From NCBI GenBank assembly GCA_965659685.1, contig CBFHXB010000006.1:36737-100736 (forward strand): a DNA stretch of 64,000 bases, given 5' to 3'. The number at the start of each line of letters is the position of its first letter. Position 1 is the stretch's first letter. A program made the translations under genes and the position numbers. Below, piece by piece: positions 44,109 to 52,452 of the stretch. Under the pieces are notes generated by a model. That model searched no databases and was not told the DNA's origin. It saw only the letters and a list, made by a program, of their open reading frames with translations. This DNA comes from MGIIa-L3 sp11892u (GTDB lineage: Archaea; Thermoplasmatota; Poseidoniia; Poseidoniales; Poseidoniaceae).

Positions 44109-47100
44109 TCACTGCTGCGAGGCGCTTTGCTGGTCCAACCATTGTTGGCCGTAATGTTGCCATTGTTCCATGGTCCACCCGTCTGGTAGGCCGTTCTCGG
44201 GGAGCGTTGGTCCTGTGGGAGCGGATACGGGTGGTCCGGCCACCGGAGCCTCGGTCGTTGTGGTCTGTACCACAGAGTTCGTGATTGGTGGACCTTCTTG
44301 GGGCTTCGAAGCTTCACCCGCTTCGGCTCCCAGGTCCTCGTCCGATGGTCTTCGCAAGATGAGCACCGTCCCAATGGCAACGATCAGCAAGATGATGCCG
44401 CCTCCAAACGCCATCGCTTGACCGCTCATGCCGTCTTGATCGACGGGTATGGACCACGACAACGGCTGAACGTCCTCACGAACCGTGGTACCTTCTGCCG
44501 TTTGGACAAGCACCGACAAATCTCCACTTGCCGGACCACCGTTCCGCAGGACACTGCAGCCCAACTTCCGTTCAACGGTGACGATGTGACCCGGTTCAAG
44601 GATCACGTTCGTGCTTGTGCCCGCCTGCAGGGCGCCGATGCCATCGCACACGACCGCCCAAGATTCAGGGTGCTCAAAGGTGACCGTAAGGTTCTCTTCG
44701 AAGGAAGAAGAAGACGCAAAATTCAGCGAGATTTCATGGGCAACACCGTCGCTCAGGGTGGTTGGAGAAGTCGTCCAATCGCTGCTGACGTCCCGGCGTT
44801 GATCGACCTCAATGAGGTGACTCATCTCAATCGTGTACGGTCGATTTTCCTCATCCAGACCGCCATGTACGGTCACTTCGACAACAATTCGGGTTCCGAG
44901 GGGCGCGGATTCTGGAACATTCACGTCGAGACGGAAGACACGCTCGATGCCTGTGCCAAGTCCAATCGTATGGGATTCGTCCAAGGCGAGACCTGCACCT
45001 CCATCGATGTTGAAGAACGTCACCATGTCGGAGAGATCCTGAGTGGATTGGATCCGAACTTCAATGTACACCGATGGGTCAGGTGCGTTTCCTAAATTCA
45101 GCACGGTACCGTTGAACGACACCGTTCCACCAGAGCGTACCGTGGAGGTCGCCCGCTCCAACGTCAAACCTGGCTTTCGTACAGGTTCCACCACCACTTC
45201 GAATGGGTGTAGGTCCAGTTCCTCATCACCGTCCATGCTTCGTAGGCTCATCTCGATCGGGACGCCTGCAGGTGCGTTGGATGGAGCCAAGAACATCAAC
45301 TCAAGAGACACGGGTTGAGCAAGTGTCGCGTTGACTGGTACATTGAGAGGTAGGCTCACGTTCACGTCTGAGAGCCGCCACCATGTGCTCCATGATTCCG
45401 GGAGTCCATCCACGTGAAATTGGAGGTTCAAATCGATGTTTCCAGCGTTGCTCACCGAGACGGGCATCGCCAACGGTACGCCGGGCATCACGCGCAACAA
45501 GCTCGCGTTGCTGGTCATGCTTCCCTCACGGACCTCAACAACGACGGGTCCGGACCACCATGGTGAGGACAAATCCATCCCGCTTCGTTCAGACGCCAGC
45601 AACAGGCGCACGTTGGGCGCAAGTTCACCCGCCATCACATCATCAGGTGCGGACACTTCGATGGTCACGCTGACGGTTGAACCGGCCGTCATGACCGCTT
45701 GTGTCCTGCTGATGGATTCGATGGACCAGCCATCGGCATCCGTAGCGAACTCAGCGTCCAATGCGAGGATGTCTGGGCGTTCAGCCAAATTTTCCAACTC
45801 GACGACGAGAACTGAATGCTCGCCACCCCGGACCGGTGAAAATGCATTGATGACCGTAAATCCAATGTCCGACACCATGGATGCTGAGACGTCCAGTTCG
45901 AGGGTGGACACACGCGTGCTGTCGTTTTGTGCGGTGGCGGAGAGGCTGGCCGTCTGCACCGTGTCTGGTTGAGCGTTCTGGGGGACCGTGAGAAGGAGGT
46001 TGATCTCCGTTGATTCGCCTGGACGTACCAGCACGCTGTTTGGTTGAGACCAAGCGAAATCCACCTTCCACCCCGCAGGCAACGTGGACGTGTCAACGTC
46101 AAGATCGAAGACGTCAGAGGCTCCACCTTCGTTCCTCAATTCCACCATGAAGGGACAGGACTGTTGTGCGGGACATGATGGCCTGTCGCTGGGTTCCACC
46201 AGCACAGGCACACGGTCCGCAAGGACGGTGAAACTCATCGGACCCGTGGCGTGTACGTCGTCGTGGTCGGTGCTTCCGTTGAAGGTCATCGGCACCAGAC
46301 CGACCGACGCGTTTTCATCGGGTTTGAGCCGGACCGAGATGTCTCGTGATGTGCCCGGGAGCAGGTTGAATCCGGTGCTAGGAACCGATGACCCGTCGTC
46401 AAAGGTCGTGTAGGTGTCCCAACCCTCAGGCAGTCCCTCTAGCCCGGGTACAATGTTCGTTGAAATGTTGCCGTCGTTGACGATTCGGAGGTCAACGCTT
46501 CCCCAAGCGCCAGGTACTGCACCCGTCGTGCCTCGTCCTTGGACGCTGACCGCGTAGGCTTCGACACGTGCGGCCTGATCGTAGACCATCACCACTTCGT
46601 CCATCCAGAAACCGATGTCTTCGACGCTCGAATCGGTGGTTAGGGTCCAGCGCAATGCAGAGTTGGCGTGGAGGTGCCGGTCCGGTGCAATCGGCACCAA
46701 GGGACTGGCGTGGCCACCCGAGGAAATCGAGAACGTGTTCCAATTGGCCCCGTCGGTAAGGAAATCCTGATCGACGGTTGCCGCCAAGCCGGTCAACTCC
46801 TCCCACGTGCCCGTGGCGGTTTTTGCTTCAACAGAAAACCTGTCTGGACTGATCACGCTGCCCGTGTAAAAGAAACTCAATCCCATGGTTCGGGTGCCAG
46901 AACTCAATCCGTCGGCAAGGTTGAGCGGAGGGGTGGTCAGACGCGAAATCGTGTTTGGACTGTAGGTGGACGTGTCGCCGTTACCGACGTGGCACGCGGA
47001 ACCCATCGAAATCGATGTATCGCTGTTCAGGCGCCATTCTCCAGTGGTTGACCAAAGTTGCAAAGTATCGCAATTCCAGTAGAAGGCACCGACCGTCATT

Positions 47101-47600
47101 CGCCTGTTTCCGACGTCATTGTTCGGATTGTCGTCCGGTGTGGCCGACATGATTTCGATCCTCATGCTGTGATTTCCCGCGTACGTGGGCGTGAATTGAA
47201 ACGTCACGATTCCGCTTGATGATGCTGAAATGCTGTTCAGAGGTTCGGTCAGGTTGGCGATTTCAAAGCGTTGATACTCGTCATGCAACAACAGCAACCT
47301 CACGTCCGTCAACGATGAAGCCACGGAACCCAAATTCTGCACGGTGACCTCCACGTCGATGGGCACGTTGACCATGGCGTCGATCACGAAGAGGCTTGCC
47401 GGGCGGTTGAACCCAGGGATTGGATGGTTCGACGAGAACATGCGATATTTTCCTTCGTCGGCCGACGTGGTGTAGGTGAACGACACGTCGTCCACGGCAA
47501 GGTCAACACCGTTGGACCTGCCCTGCGTTGCGAGGGCCAAGGGTGACGTGCTCGCCAAGAGCATGCAGAGGAGCGCAATGGCCACCGACGTTTGGCGCAT
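44109..47600 (-). CDS. Large secreted, C-terminally anchored surface protein (CARDB/NEW3-like repeats)
   Basis: A 1163-residue protein with a signal peptide (about 1-25, ending LALA). A CARDB-like beta-sandwich (about 70-170) is followed by a jelly-roll-like domain with paired Cys (about 175-330). Several Ig-like blocks of the NEW3/CARDB type run to about 1070; examples are VQNLGSVASSLTDV and VSNAGNIDLNLQF. A transmembrane helix lies at about 1075-1097. The cytoplasmic tail is Pro/Glu-rich and ends in the distinct segment LPDGWTMEQWQHYGQQWLD. Adhesion or cell-wall function is inferred. ATG 47600 lies about 25 bp after a TATA box, so the mRNA may be leaderless. Confidence 0.82.
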   Translation of the reverse strand: MRQTSVAIALLCMLLASTSPLALATQGRSNGVDLAVDDVSFTYTTSADEGKYRMFSSNHPIPGFNRPASLFVIDAMVNVPIDVEVTVQNLGSVASSLTDVRLLLLHDEYQRFEIANLTEPLNSISASSSGIVTFQFTPTYAGNHSMRIEIMSATPDDNPNNDVGNRRMTVGAFYWNCDTLQLWSTTGEWRLNSDTSISMGSACHVGNGDTSTYSPNTISRLTTPPLNLADGLSSGTRTMGLSFFYTGSVISPDRFSVEAKTATGTWEELTGLAATVDQDFLTDGANWNTFSISSGGHASPLVPIAPDRHLHANSALRWTLTTDSSVEDIGFWMDEVVMVYDQAARVEAYAVSVQGRGTTGAVPGAWGSVDLRIVNDGNISTNIVPGLEGLPEGWDTYTTFDDGSSVPSTGFNLLPGTSRDISVRLKPDENASVGLVPMTFNGSTDHDDVHATGPMSFTVLADRVPVLVEPSDRPSCPAQQSCPFMVELRNEGGASDVFDLDVDTSTLPAGWKVDFAWSQPNSVLVRPGESTEINLLLTVPQNAQPDTVQTASLSATAQNDSTRVSTLELDVSASMVSDIGFTVINAFSPVRGGEHSVLVVELENLAERPDILALDAEFATDADGWSIESISRTQAVMTAGSTVSVTIEVSAPDDVMAGELAPNVRLLLASERSGMDLSSPWWSGPVVVEVREGSMTSNASLLRVMPGVPLAMPVSVSNAGNIDLNLQFHVDGLPESWSTWWRLSDVNVSLPLNVPVNATLAQPVSLELMFLAPSNAPAGVPIEMSLRSMDGDEELDLHPFEVVVEPVRKPGLTLERATSTVRSGGTVSFNGTVLNLGNAPDPSVYIEVRIQSTQDLSDMVTFFNIDGGAGLALDESHTIGLGTGIERVFRLDVNVPESAPLGTRIVVEVTVHGGLDEENRPYTIEMSHLIEVDQRRDVSSDWTTSPTTLSDGVAHEISLNFASSSSFEENLTVTFEHPESWAVVCDGIGALQAGTSTNVILEPGHIVTVERKLGCSVLRNGGPASGDLSVLVQTAEGTTVREDVQPLSWSIPVDQDGMSGQAMAFGGGIILLIVAIGTVLILRRPSDEDLGAEAGEASKPQEGPPITNSVVQTTTTEAPVAGPPVSAPTGPTLPENGLPDGWTMEQWQHYGQQWLDQQSASQQ

Positions 47601-47620
47601 GTTCCGAGAACATCGCTGAC

Positions 47621-47629
47621 CTATTTATC
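47621..47629 (-). promoter_or_regulatory. TATA box of the 1163-residue surface protein gene
   Basis: Read on the minus strand this is CGATAAATAG, a good archaeal TATA match. Its centre is about 25 bp before ATG 47600, so transcription should start at or very near the start codon, implying a leaderless message. Confidence 0.5.
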
Positions 47630-47641
47630 GGGCGCGGCGAT

Positions 47642-48499
47642 TCACGTCGCGTCCTGAACCCCGATGGTGTCCGAATCTGTTTCAGGTGTTGAGGTGGAAT
47701 CCATGGCCTCGGCTTCGGCCAACTTCGCTTCATCTGCACGCTCTCGCCTGCGTGAAACGGCATAAATGGCGAAGGCAGGCAACAAGATGACGGCAAAGCA
47801 GGCGAACGTCGCCGTCAAGGCCCAGACGAATTCAGACGCCACGTCGACGTCGAAGGGCACGACCTCAGCAAGGGCTTCGTTGACCATCTCAATCGAGAGG
47901 GCGGGTGTTGTGCTGCGGTTTCCTGGTTCGACGATGGTGACCCGCAACACGGCCGAACCGTGACGGTTGTTGACGATCTCTGCGGCCATGTCCGTGGCTT
48001 CATCCAGACTCTCCGCCACCACGGTTCCGTTGGAGCGGGTCCCGGGTCCAGTCACTGCAAGTCCGCGGTACACGGCCACGCCATCGGCTTCCGCGAGCGT
48101 CGTGGATTCATTTTGACGGCAGTCCTCGGCGCATGAAAAGTCCCTGGCATCTTCCACGCCGAGGAGGCTGTGCGTCCAAAGTCCTGCAGCATCAAACACC
48201 GTAAGGCTGGCCCCGGGGGCAAGTTCCTCTGCGGTGACGTTGACCCACGTCAGGTTGTTTCGGTCAATGGTCACGTTGGCCGACCACGTTGTTGTGTCCG
48301 CGCTTTCATCGTGGACGCGATCAAATTGCAACCCATCATCGCTGGATTGCCCTGTCACCGTTGCCTCGGTGGTGTAGGTGTAATATGCCGTGTCGATGGT
48401 GTTCGCGTACACGGCGTAGGAGAGCATGAAGATGAGGGTGAAAGAGAGACCGAGCAAGGTCCGAAGCAGGTTCGGATTCTGAGCCAAAGCCTTCCTCAT
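47642..48499 (-). CDS. Membrane protein with two helices and an outside domain
   Basis: A 285-residue protein of unknown family. It has an N-terminal helix (about 13-32, LLGLSFTLIFMLSYAVYA), an outside region of about 190 residues with one cysteine pair (FSCAEDC) and several Asn-Xaa-Ser/Thr sites (for example NRST, NVT), a second helix (about 225-247), and an acidic tail rich in Thr, Ser and Asp. The N- and C-termini should both be inside. ATG 48499 is chosen because it directly precedes the first helix. It diverges from the ribosomal operon at 48626. Confidence 0.72.
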   Translation of the reverse strand: MRKALAQNPNLLRTLLGLSFTLIFMLSYAVYANTIDTAYYTYTTEATVTGQSSDDGLQFDRVHDESADTTTWSANVTIDRNNLTWVNVTAEELAPGASLTVFDAAGLWTHSLLGVEDARDFSCAEDCRQNESTTLAEADGVAVYRGLAVTGPGTRSNGTVVAESLDEATDMAAEIVNNRHGSAVLRVTIVEPGNRSTTPALSIEMVNEALAEVVPFDVDVASEFVWALTATFACFAVILLPAFAIYAVSRRRERADEAKLAEAEAMDSTSTPETDSDTIGVQDAT

Positions 48500-48583
48500 G
48501 GCTTTCGGTCCATCCCACCGTTCAAGAACATGTTCACCGGACCATGCAACAGGGGCGACGCGTGCCGGTGGTGCCCCGTCGCC

Positions 48584-48592
48584 TTGATATAG
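48584..48592 (+). promoter_or_regulatory. TATA box of the S19e ribosomal operon
   Basis: TTGATATAG lies about 38 bp before the rps19e ATG, predicting a transcript start near 48613 and a short leader. The element reads CTATATCAA on the other strand and could also serve the divergent membrane-protein gene at 48499. Confidence 0.5.
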
Positions 48593-48625
48593 GGGCGTTC
48601 GGTCGCCCGATTGCTCGGTGTTCCA

Positions 48626-49117
48626 ATGACGACGTATCACGACGTTCCCACGGACATGTTCATCCCTGCTTTGGCCGACCGGCTGGGTGACGTCGAAGCC
48701 ATCGTCGCACCTGAATGGGCCGCGTACGCAAAGACTGGCGTGACCCGCGAGCGCCCCCCCACGCAATCCAACTGGTGGCATCTCCGCGCGGCTGCCGTGC
48801 TCCGCAAGGTTGCACGACAAGGCCCCATCGGCATCACCGCGCTGTCCCAAGCCTTCGGCGGTTACAAGGACAACGGATCCATGCCGAACACCCCTGCCGC
48901 CGGCTCGCGACACGTGATCCGTACCGCCATGCAGCAACTCGAAGCCGCAGGATTGGTCGAACTGGTCGAGCTCAAGCCGACCGAGAGCGTCGACGGTGAG
49001 CAGATGCTCTACAAGGGCCGCGTCATCACAGGCGCCGGTCAGAAAATCATGGACGAAGTGGCCCACGCGGTGCTTCCCCAAGCCATCGAGGCCTACCCCG
49101 GCCTGGACAAGTACTGA
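48626..49117 (+). CDS. rps19e: Ribosomal protein S19e
   Basis: Small-subunit protein found only in archaea and eukaryotes, needed for 40S/30S assembly. The 163 residues include WAAYAKTGVTRERPPTQSNWWHLRAAAVLRKV, GGYKDNGSMPNTPAAGSRHVIR and QQLEAAGLVE, all core S19e segments. ATG 48626 fits the family's N-terminus (MTTYHDVPTDMFI). It heads an operon with rpl39e, rpl31e, rps17e, a small unknown gene and trmJ; the next gene starts 9 bp after its stop. Confidence 0.96.
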   Translation: MTTYHDVPTDMFIPALADRLGDVEAIVAPEWAAYAKTGVTRERPPTQSNWWHLRAAAVLRKVARQGPIGITALSQAFGGYKDNGSMPNTPAAGSRHVIRTAMQQLEAAGLVELVELKPTESVDGEQMLYKGRVITGAGQKIMDEVAHAVLPQAIEAYPGLDKY

Positions 49118-49126
49118 GGTGATATC

Positions 49127-49282
49127 ATGTCCAAGATCAAGCCAACAGCAAAGAAGGCCCGCCTGATGAAGGTCGGCAAGCAGAACCGCCGTGTTCCTGT
49201 CTGGGTGATGCTCAAGACGAACCGCAAGATGGTCAGCCATCCCAAGCGCCACCACTGGCGCCGAAGCAAACTCCAGCGTTGA
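49127..49282 (+). CDS. rpl39e: Ribosomal protein L39e
   Basis: A 51-residue, highly basic large-subunit protein lining the exit tunnel, specific to archaea and eukaryotes. The sequence includes KKARLMKVGKQNRRVPVWVML and ends HHWRRSKLQR, close to the L39e consensus. The ribosome-binding site GAGGTGA begins inside the S19e stop and is separated from ATG by a few bases. That same TGAGGTGA-N4-start pattern repeats before rpl31e and queE. Confidence 0.96.
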   Translation: MSKIKPTAKKARLMKVGKQNRRVPVWVMLKTNRKMVSHPKRHHWRRSKLQR

Positions 49283-49291
49283 GGTGAACCC

Positions 49292-49567
49292 ATGGTCCGA
49301 GCAGCCGTTTCCGAACTCACCGTTCCTCTGCGCAACGCGTGGAACATCACCCGATACAAGCGTGCACCACGCGCCATCCAAATCATCCGAAATGAGGTCA
49401 TCCGTCACCTCAAGGTCGCTCCTGAAGAGGAGATTTACATCGACCCGTCCGTCAACGAGCACATCTGGGCCCGTGGCATTGAGAACCCTCCCCGGAAAAT
49501 CAAGCTCCAAGTGACGCGTCACGACGAGCCTGACTTCCCCATCGAGGTAACCCTCGCACAGGAGTGA
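49292..49567 (+). CDS. rpl31e: Ribosomal protein L31e
   Basis: Large-subunit protein of archaea and eukaryotes located near the tunnel exit. The 91 residues show VPLRNAWNITRYKRAPRAI, NEVIRHLKV and DPSVNEHIWARGIENPPRKI, all standard for the family. ATG 49292 follows TGAGGTGAACCC, in which the L39e stop and the Shine-Dalgarno sequence overlap. The next gene, rps17e, starts 5 bp after its stop. Confidence 0.97.
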   Translation: MVRAAVSELTVPLRNAWNITRYKRAPRAIQIIRNEVIRHLKVAPEEEIYIDPSVNEHIWARGIENPPRKIKLQVTRHDEPDFPIEVTLAQE

Positions 49568-49572
49568 TTTGC

Positions 49573-49764
49573 ATGGGCAACATTCGACCAAGTTTCATCA
49601 AAATCCGCGCCATCAAGCTCGTTGAGCAACACGGTGAGAAGTTCACCGCGGACTTCGACCACAACAAGCGTATGGTCCAGCAATTGACCGACGTGGACTC
49701 CAAGAAACTCCGCAACTGGATCGCCGGTTACGTCACCCGCTACCGCCTGCGCCGAACCGACTGA
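49573..49764 (+). CDS. rps17e: Ribosomal protein S17e
   Basis: A 63-residue small-subunit protein of archaea and eukaryotes. MGNIRPSFIKIRAIKLVEQ, FTADFDHNKRMVQQLTDV and LRNWIAGYVTR are characteristic. ATG 49573 starts the conserved N-terminus; an in-frame ATG three codons earlier (49564) would overlap the rpl31e stop. The gene sits within the S19e-L39e-L31e operon. Confidence 0.94.
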   Translation: MGNIRPSFIKIRAIKLVEQHGEKFTADFDHNKRMVQQLTDVDSKKLRNWIAGYVTRYRLRRTD

Positions 49765-49773
49765 GGTCGGTCC

Positions 49774-49992
49774 ATGGCTCAAATTCGCGTCGACTGGACG
49801 CAAGACCCAGTCAGCGTTCATGCTGATGAGGCCTCCAGTTTGGAACGCTTGTTCGCTTCACTGCGCGAACAAGTGGGCCTCAAGAAGCGTTCCATACCGA
49901 TGCCCGATCGCGAGAACGGTGGTTTCATTGCCTTCATTTACGCACCCATCGATCCGCGTGTCTTGGCCAAGGTCATCAAGGAGGTTGAATGA
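49774..49992 (+). CDS. Unknown 72-residue protein in the ribosomal operon
   Basis: A short acidic-basic mixed protein starting MAQIRVDWTQDPVSV, with a predicted strand-helix-strand-helix pattern and ending LAKVIKEVE. It starts 9 bp after rps17e with a GAGGTC ribosome-binding site at the S17e stop, and its TGA is followed directly by the trmJ ATG. The location suggests a role in translation or RNA handling, but no family was recognised. Confidence 0.75.
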   Translation: MAQIRVDWTQDPVSVHADEASSLERLFASLREQVGLKKRSIPMPDRENGGFIAFIYAPIDPRVLAKVIKEVE

Positions 49993-50829
49993 ATGGGCCA
50001 GCGAAGTGATATCCCGTTGCCGACCGACGCTTATCGGTTGACGGTGGTGCTCGTCGGAACGTCACATCCAGGCAACCTTGGCGCCGTATGCAGAGGTATG
50101 CTGAACCACGGCTTCGACCGATTGCGGTTGGTCAATCCACAATGTGACGTCGACGACGAAGCCCGGAGCCGGGCAAAGCACGCTGGCCGAATCCTCGACA
50201 ACGCCACGGTTCACATCAACCTCGAAGAAGCGGTGTCCGACACCACGCTTGTGGTTGGGACCTCGGGCAAGCGAGAGCTTGGACGAAAAACCGTCTTTCG
50301 CCATTTTCTGTACCCGTGGGATTTGGCCTCACGCTTGGAAGAAGGAGAAGGGCACGTCGCGCTCGTGTTTGGCGAAGAAGGCAAGGGCCTGTCCCACGAA
50401 GATCTTGACCGCTGCGACATGTTGGCCACCCTCCCGACGTGGGAGGGTTATCCCATCGCCAACCTCAGCCACGCCGTGACGTTGTTCCTTTACGAACTGC
50501 ATCGAACGAGGGTGTTGAACCGTCAAGGAAGTGATCTGGCCTTGCCCGATGTGGTTCCCATCAACGTCAGAAACGAACCGGGCTTGCGACGGGCGTACCG
50601 CGAAAGCATCGAGCAATTTGCTGATGTGTTGCCCGGTTTAGATGAACGACGCATGAGCGTACGTCAGGTGCTGATCCGTCAAGCTGCAAAAGGCGGTGCG
50701 TCCGACGAAGAACTCACGCGTTTGATCGGCGCATACCTCGATGCCACCACCGCATTGCAACGGGTTGCTGGGGACGAGTCGTGGTCCAAGCATCGACGAC
50801 GACGGCTGCCGTCACCCGAAGACGACTAA
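49993..50829 (+). CDS. trmJ: tRNA/rRNA 2'-O-methyltransferase, TrmJ-like (SPOUT)
   Basis: A SpoU/TrmH-class SPOUT methyltransferase of 278 residues. Family motifs are LVGTSHPGNLGAVCRGMLNHGF (motif 1, with the catalytic-region Asn), LVFGEEGKGLSHEDL (motif 2) and PIANLSHAVTLFLYEL (motif 3). Archaeal TrmJ methylates the ribose of position 32 in tRNA. The C-terminal third is helical and basic. ATG 49993 directly follows the preceding stop. Its stop overlaps the queD stop convergently. Confidence 0.88.
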   Translation: MGQRSDIPLPTDAYRLTVVLVGTSHPGNLGAVCRGMLNHGFDRLRLVNPQCDVDDEARSRAKHAGRILDNATVHINLEEAVSDTTLVVGTSGKRELGRKTVFRHFLYPWDLASRLEEGEGHVALVFGEEGKGLSHEDLDRCDMLATLPTWEGYPIANLSHAVTLFLYELHRTRVLNRQGSDLALPDVVPINVRNEPGLRRAYRESIEQFADVLPGLDERRMSVRQVLIRQAAKGGASDEELTRLIGAYLDATTALQRVAGDESWSKHRRRRLPSPEDD

Positions 50830-51275
50830 GGCCTGAACGTGGCCCATGATTTGGGCGTTTCACGAACATGGAGCGCTTCGAGGTATAGACGGTCACCGTA
50901 GCTCACGGCCAAGGCCTTGGCCACACGGGCGTACGCCCATGCTGCAAGGTGTTCGGCCGTTGGCGGGAAGGGGAGGACGACGGTTCGATGACCTGGCCCC
51001 ATCGCTTCACAGGCGGCACGCCCCTCGGCATCGGTGTCCTGAACGAGGAAGGCGTGGTCCACCACGTCGTGGATTTCTTCGGTCAGGATGCGCGATACAT
51101 CGGCAAAGTCGAGGACCATGCCTGCATCAGGTGCGTCTGGGTCTCCAACCAATTCACCGCTGACCTCTGCCTCGAAACGGTACCTGTGGCCGTGCAGGTG
51201 TGCACATTTGCTGCTGTGGTTTGGGACCCTGTGTCCAGTGTCTGTTTCCACCCATCGACGAATTGTTGTGGTCAT
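50826..51275 (-). CDS. queD: 6-carboxytetrahydropterin synthase (QueD/PTPS family)
   Basis: Converts dihydroneopterin triphosphate to 6-carboxytetrahydropterin, the second step to preQ0, the base used for archaeosine. The 149 residues include the zinc histidines in TGHRVP and CAHLHGHRYRFE, the DFADV motif after GMVLD, VDHAFL, and a C-terminal VRETPKSWATF with the family Glu. The start overlaps the msrB stop (ATGA at 51272-51275). It is the last gene of the folE-queE-queC-msrB-queD operon. Confidence 0.9.
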   Translation of the reverse strand: MTTTIRRWVETDTGHRVPNHSSKCAHLHGHRYRFEAEVSGELVGDPDAPDAGMVLDFADVSRILTEEIHDVVDHAFLVQDTDAEGRAACEAMGPGHRTVVLPFPPTAEHLAAWAYARVAKALAVSYGDRLYLEALHVRETPKSWATFRP

Positions 51276-51667
51276 GCTTCGTCCTCCTCAAACGTCAGGC
51301 ACACGGAATTGATGCAATAGCGTTCTCCGCCGTGCTTCCGCGGTCCATCGTTGAACACATGTCCGAGATGCGCGTCGCACACCGAGCATCGGACCTCCAC
51401 CCTGACCATGCCATGCGACCTATCTTCGATACGGACGATGTTGGCTTGCGCTTCCTCGGTGTGGAAGGCCGGCCAACCGCAGCCGCTGTGGAACTTCGAT
51501 TCTGAGCGGAAGAGCGGATGCTCGCAACACACACACCTGTAGACGCCTGCACGGGTTTCTCCAAGCAAGGCACCCGTATACGGTCGCTCTGTACCGCCCT
51601 CGCGGGTCACGTGGAAGGCGAGCGGAGAGAGGATCTCCCGCCATTCAGATTCTGTCTTGGACGTCAT
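51272..51667 (-). CDS. msrB: Peptide methionine-R-sulfoxide reductase
   Basis: Reduces the R form of methionine sulfoxide in proteins. The 131 residues carry the zinc CxxC pairs (YRCVCCEHPLF and CSVCDAHLGHVF), GWPAFHT and the catalytic Cys in RYCINSVCL. ATG 51667 overlaps the queC stop by 4 bp (ATGA), and its own stop overlaps queD. An oxidative repair enzyme lying inside a deazaguanine operon is unusual and suggests co-expression with it. Confidence 0.95.
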   Translation of the reverse strand: MTSKTESEWREILSPLAFHVTREGGTERPYTGALLGETRAGVYRCVCCEHPLFRSESKFHSGCGWPAFHTEEAQANIVRIEDRSHGMVRVEVRCSVCDAHLGHVFNDGPRKHGGERYCINSVCLTFEEDEA

Positions 51668-52452
51668 GAAGCATCCCCTTCGTGTGCTTTCCTCAACGCC
51701 AAGGCATTGGCCAAGACCTCGTCCCACGGCTTCACGTATTCGATCGGATCGGTTCGGCCGATGTCATGGAAGGCAAGGATGCGCTCGACGTCCGATCCTG
51801 TGGTTCCGAGTGATCGTCCTTGTTCATCGGGAGCATAGGAGGTCAAGGTGTTGCCCAAGACCTCGTCGAAATCCAGGCCAAGTGCTTTGCAAGATTCCAA
51901 TCCATCGGCAAGGATACCCGCTTTGTCCTTGTGGAGGTAGGGCAAGTCGAAGTTCACGTGCTCTGCGTCCCAATTCCCCACTTTGAACGCGTGTTCGATG
52001 GCGGCATAAAATTCGGGCCTGCAATCGGGATAAATGGCATGATCTCCGCTGTGCACGCCAAGGGCAATCCTTGCTTGACCGGCGTGTTCCTTTGACAGGC
52101 TGAGGGCGGTGGCAAACAGCAAGGAACTGAAGATGGCGTTCCGATTCGGTACCACGGTTTGCTTCATTTGTTCCTCTGCATAATGGCCCTCGGGCATGAC
52201 CGATGCGTGATTGGTCAGGGAGGAATCAAGGGTGGCCATCGCGCTACGTAGATCCACAAGATCGAACGTCACGTGGTGGCCAAGCGCTTGCAAATGCGTC
52301 ACGTTGCGTTGGGCCAATTCCAATTCCCTACTGTGCCGCTGACCGTAATCAATGCCCAAGGCCGTGACGTGATGTCCCTCTTTGAGCAGGCGAAGAAGGA
52401 GGCACGTGGAGTCCATGCCACCCGAGAGTGCCATCACGGCAGGCGGGATCAT
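51664..52452 (-). CDS. queC: 7-cyano-7-deazaguanine synthase QueC, lacking zinc cysteines
   Basis: ATP-dependent ligase that makes preQ0 from 7-carboxy-7-deazaguanine. The PP-loop ALSGGMDST (residues 8-16), LGIDYGQRH and VPNRNAIFSS identify QueC in 262 residues. The C-terminal region normally reads T-C-Y with G-x-C-G-x-C-x-x-C and holds a zinc. Here (about residues 199-231) it reads NTLTSYAPDEQGRSLGTTGSD, with all four cysteines replaced. The neighbouring fold landmarks (DKAGILADGLE, RTDPIEY) are intact, so this is probably a zinc-less variant rather than a pseudogene. ATG 52452 overlaps the queE stop by one base. Confidence 0.87.
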   Translation of the reverse strand: MIPPAVMALSGGMDSTCLLLRLLKEGHHVTALGIDYGQRHSRELELAQRNVTHLQALGHHVTFDLVDLRSAMATLDSSLTNHASVMPEGHYAEEQMKQTVVPNRNAIFSSLLFATALSLSKEHAGQARIALGVHSGDHAIYPDCRPEFYAAIEHAFKVGNWDAEHVNFDLPYLHKDKAGILADGLESCKALGLDFDEVLGNTLTSYAPDEQGRSLGTTGSDVERILAFHDIGRTDPIEYVKPWDEVLANALALRKAHEGDAS

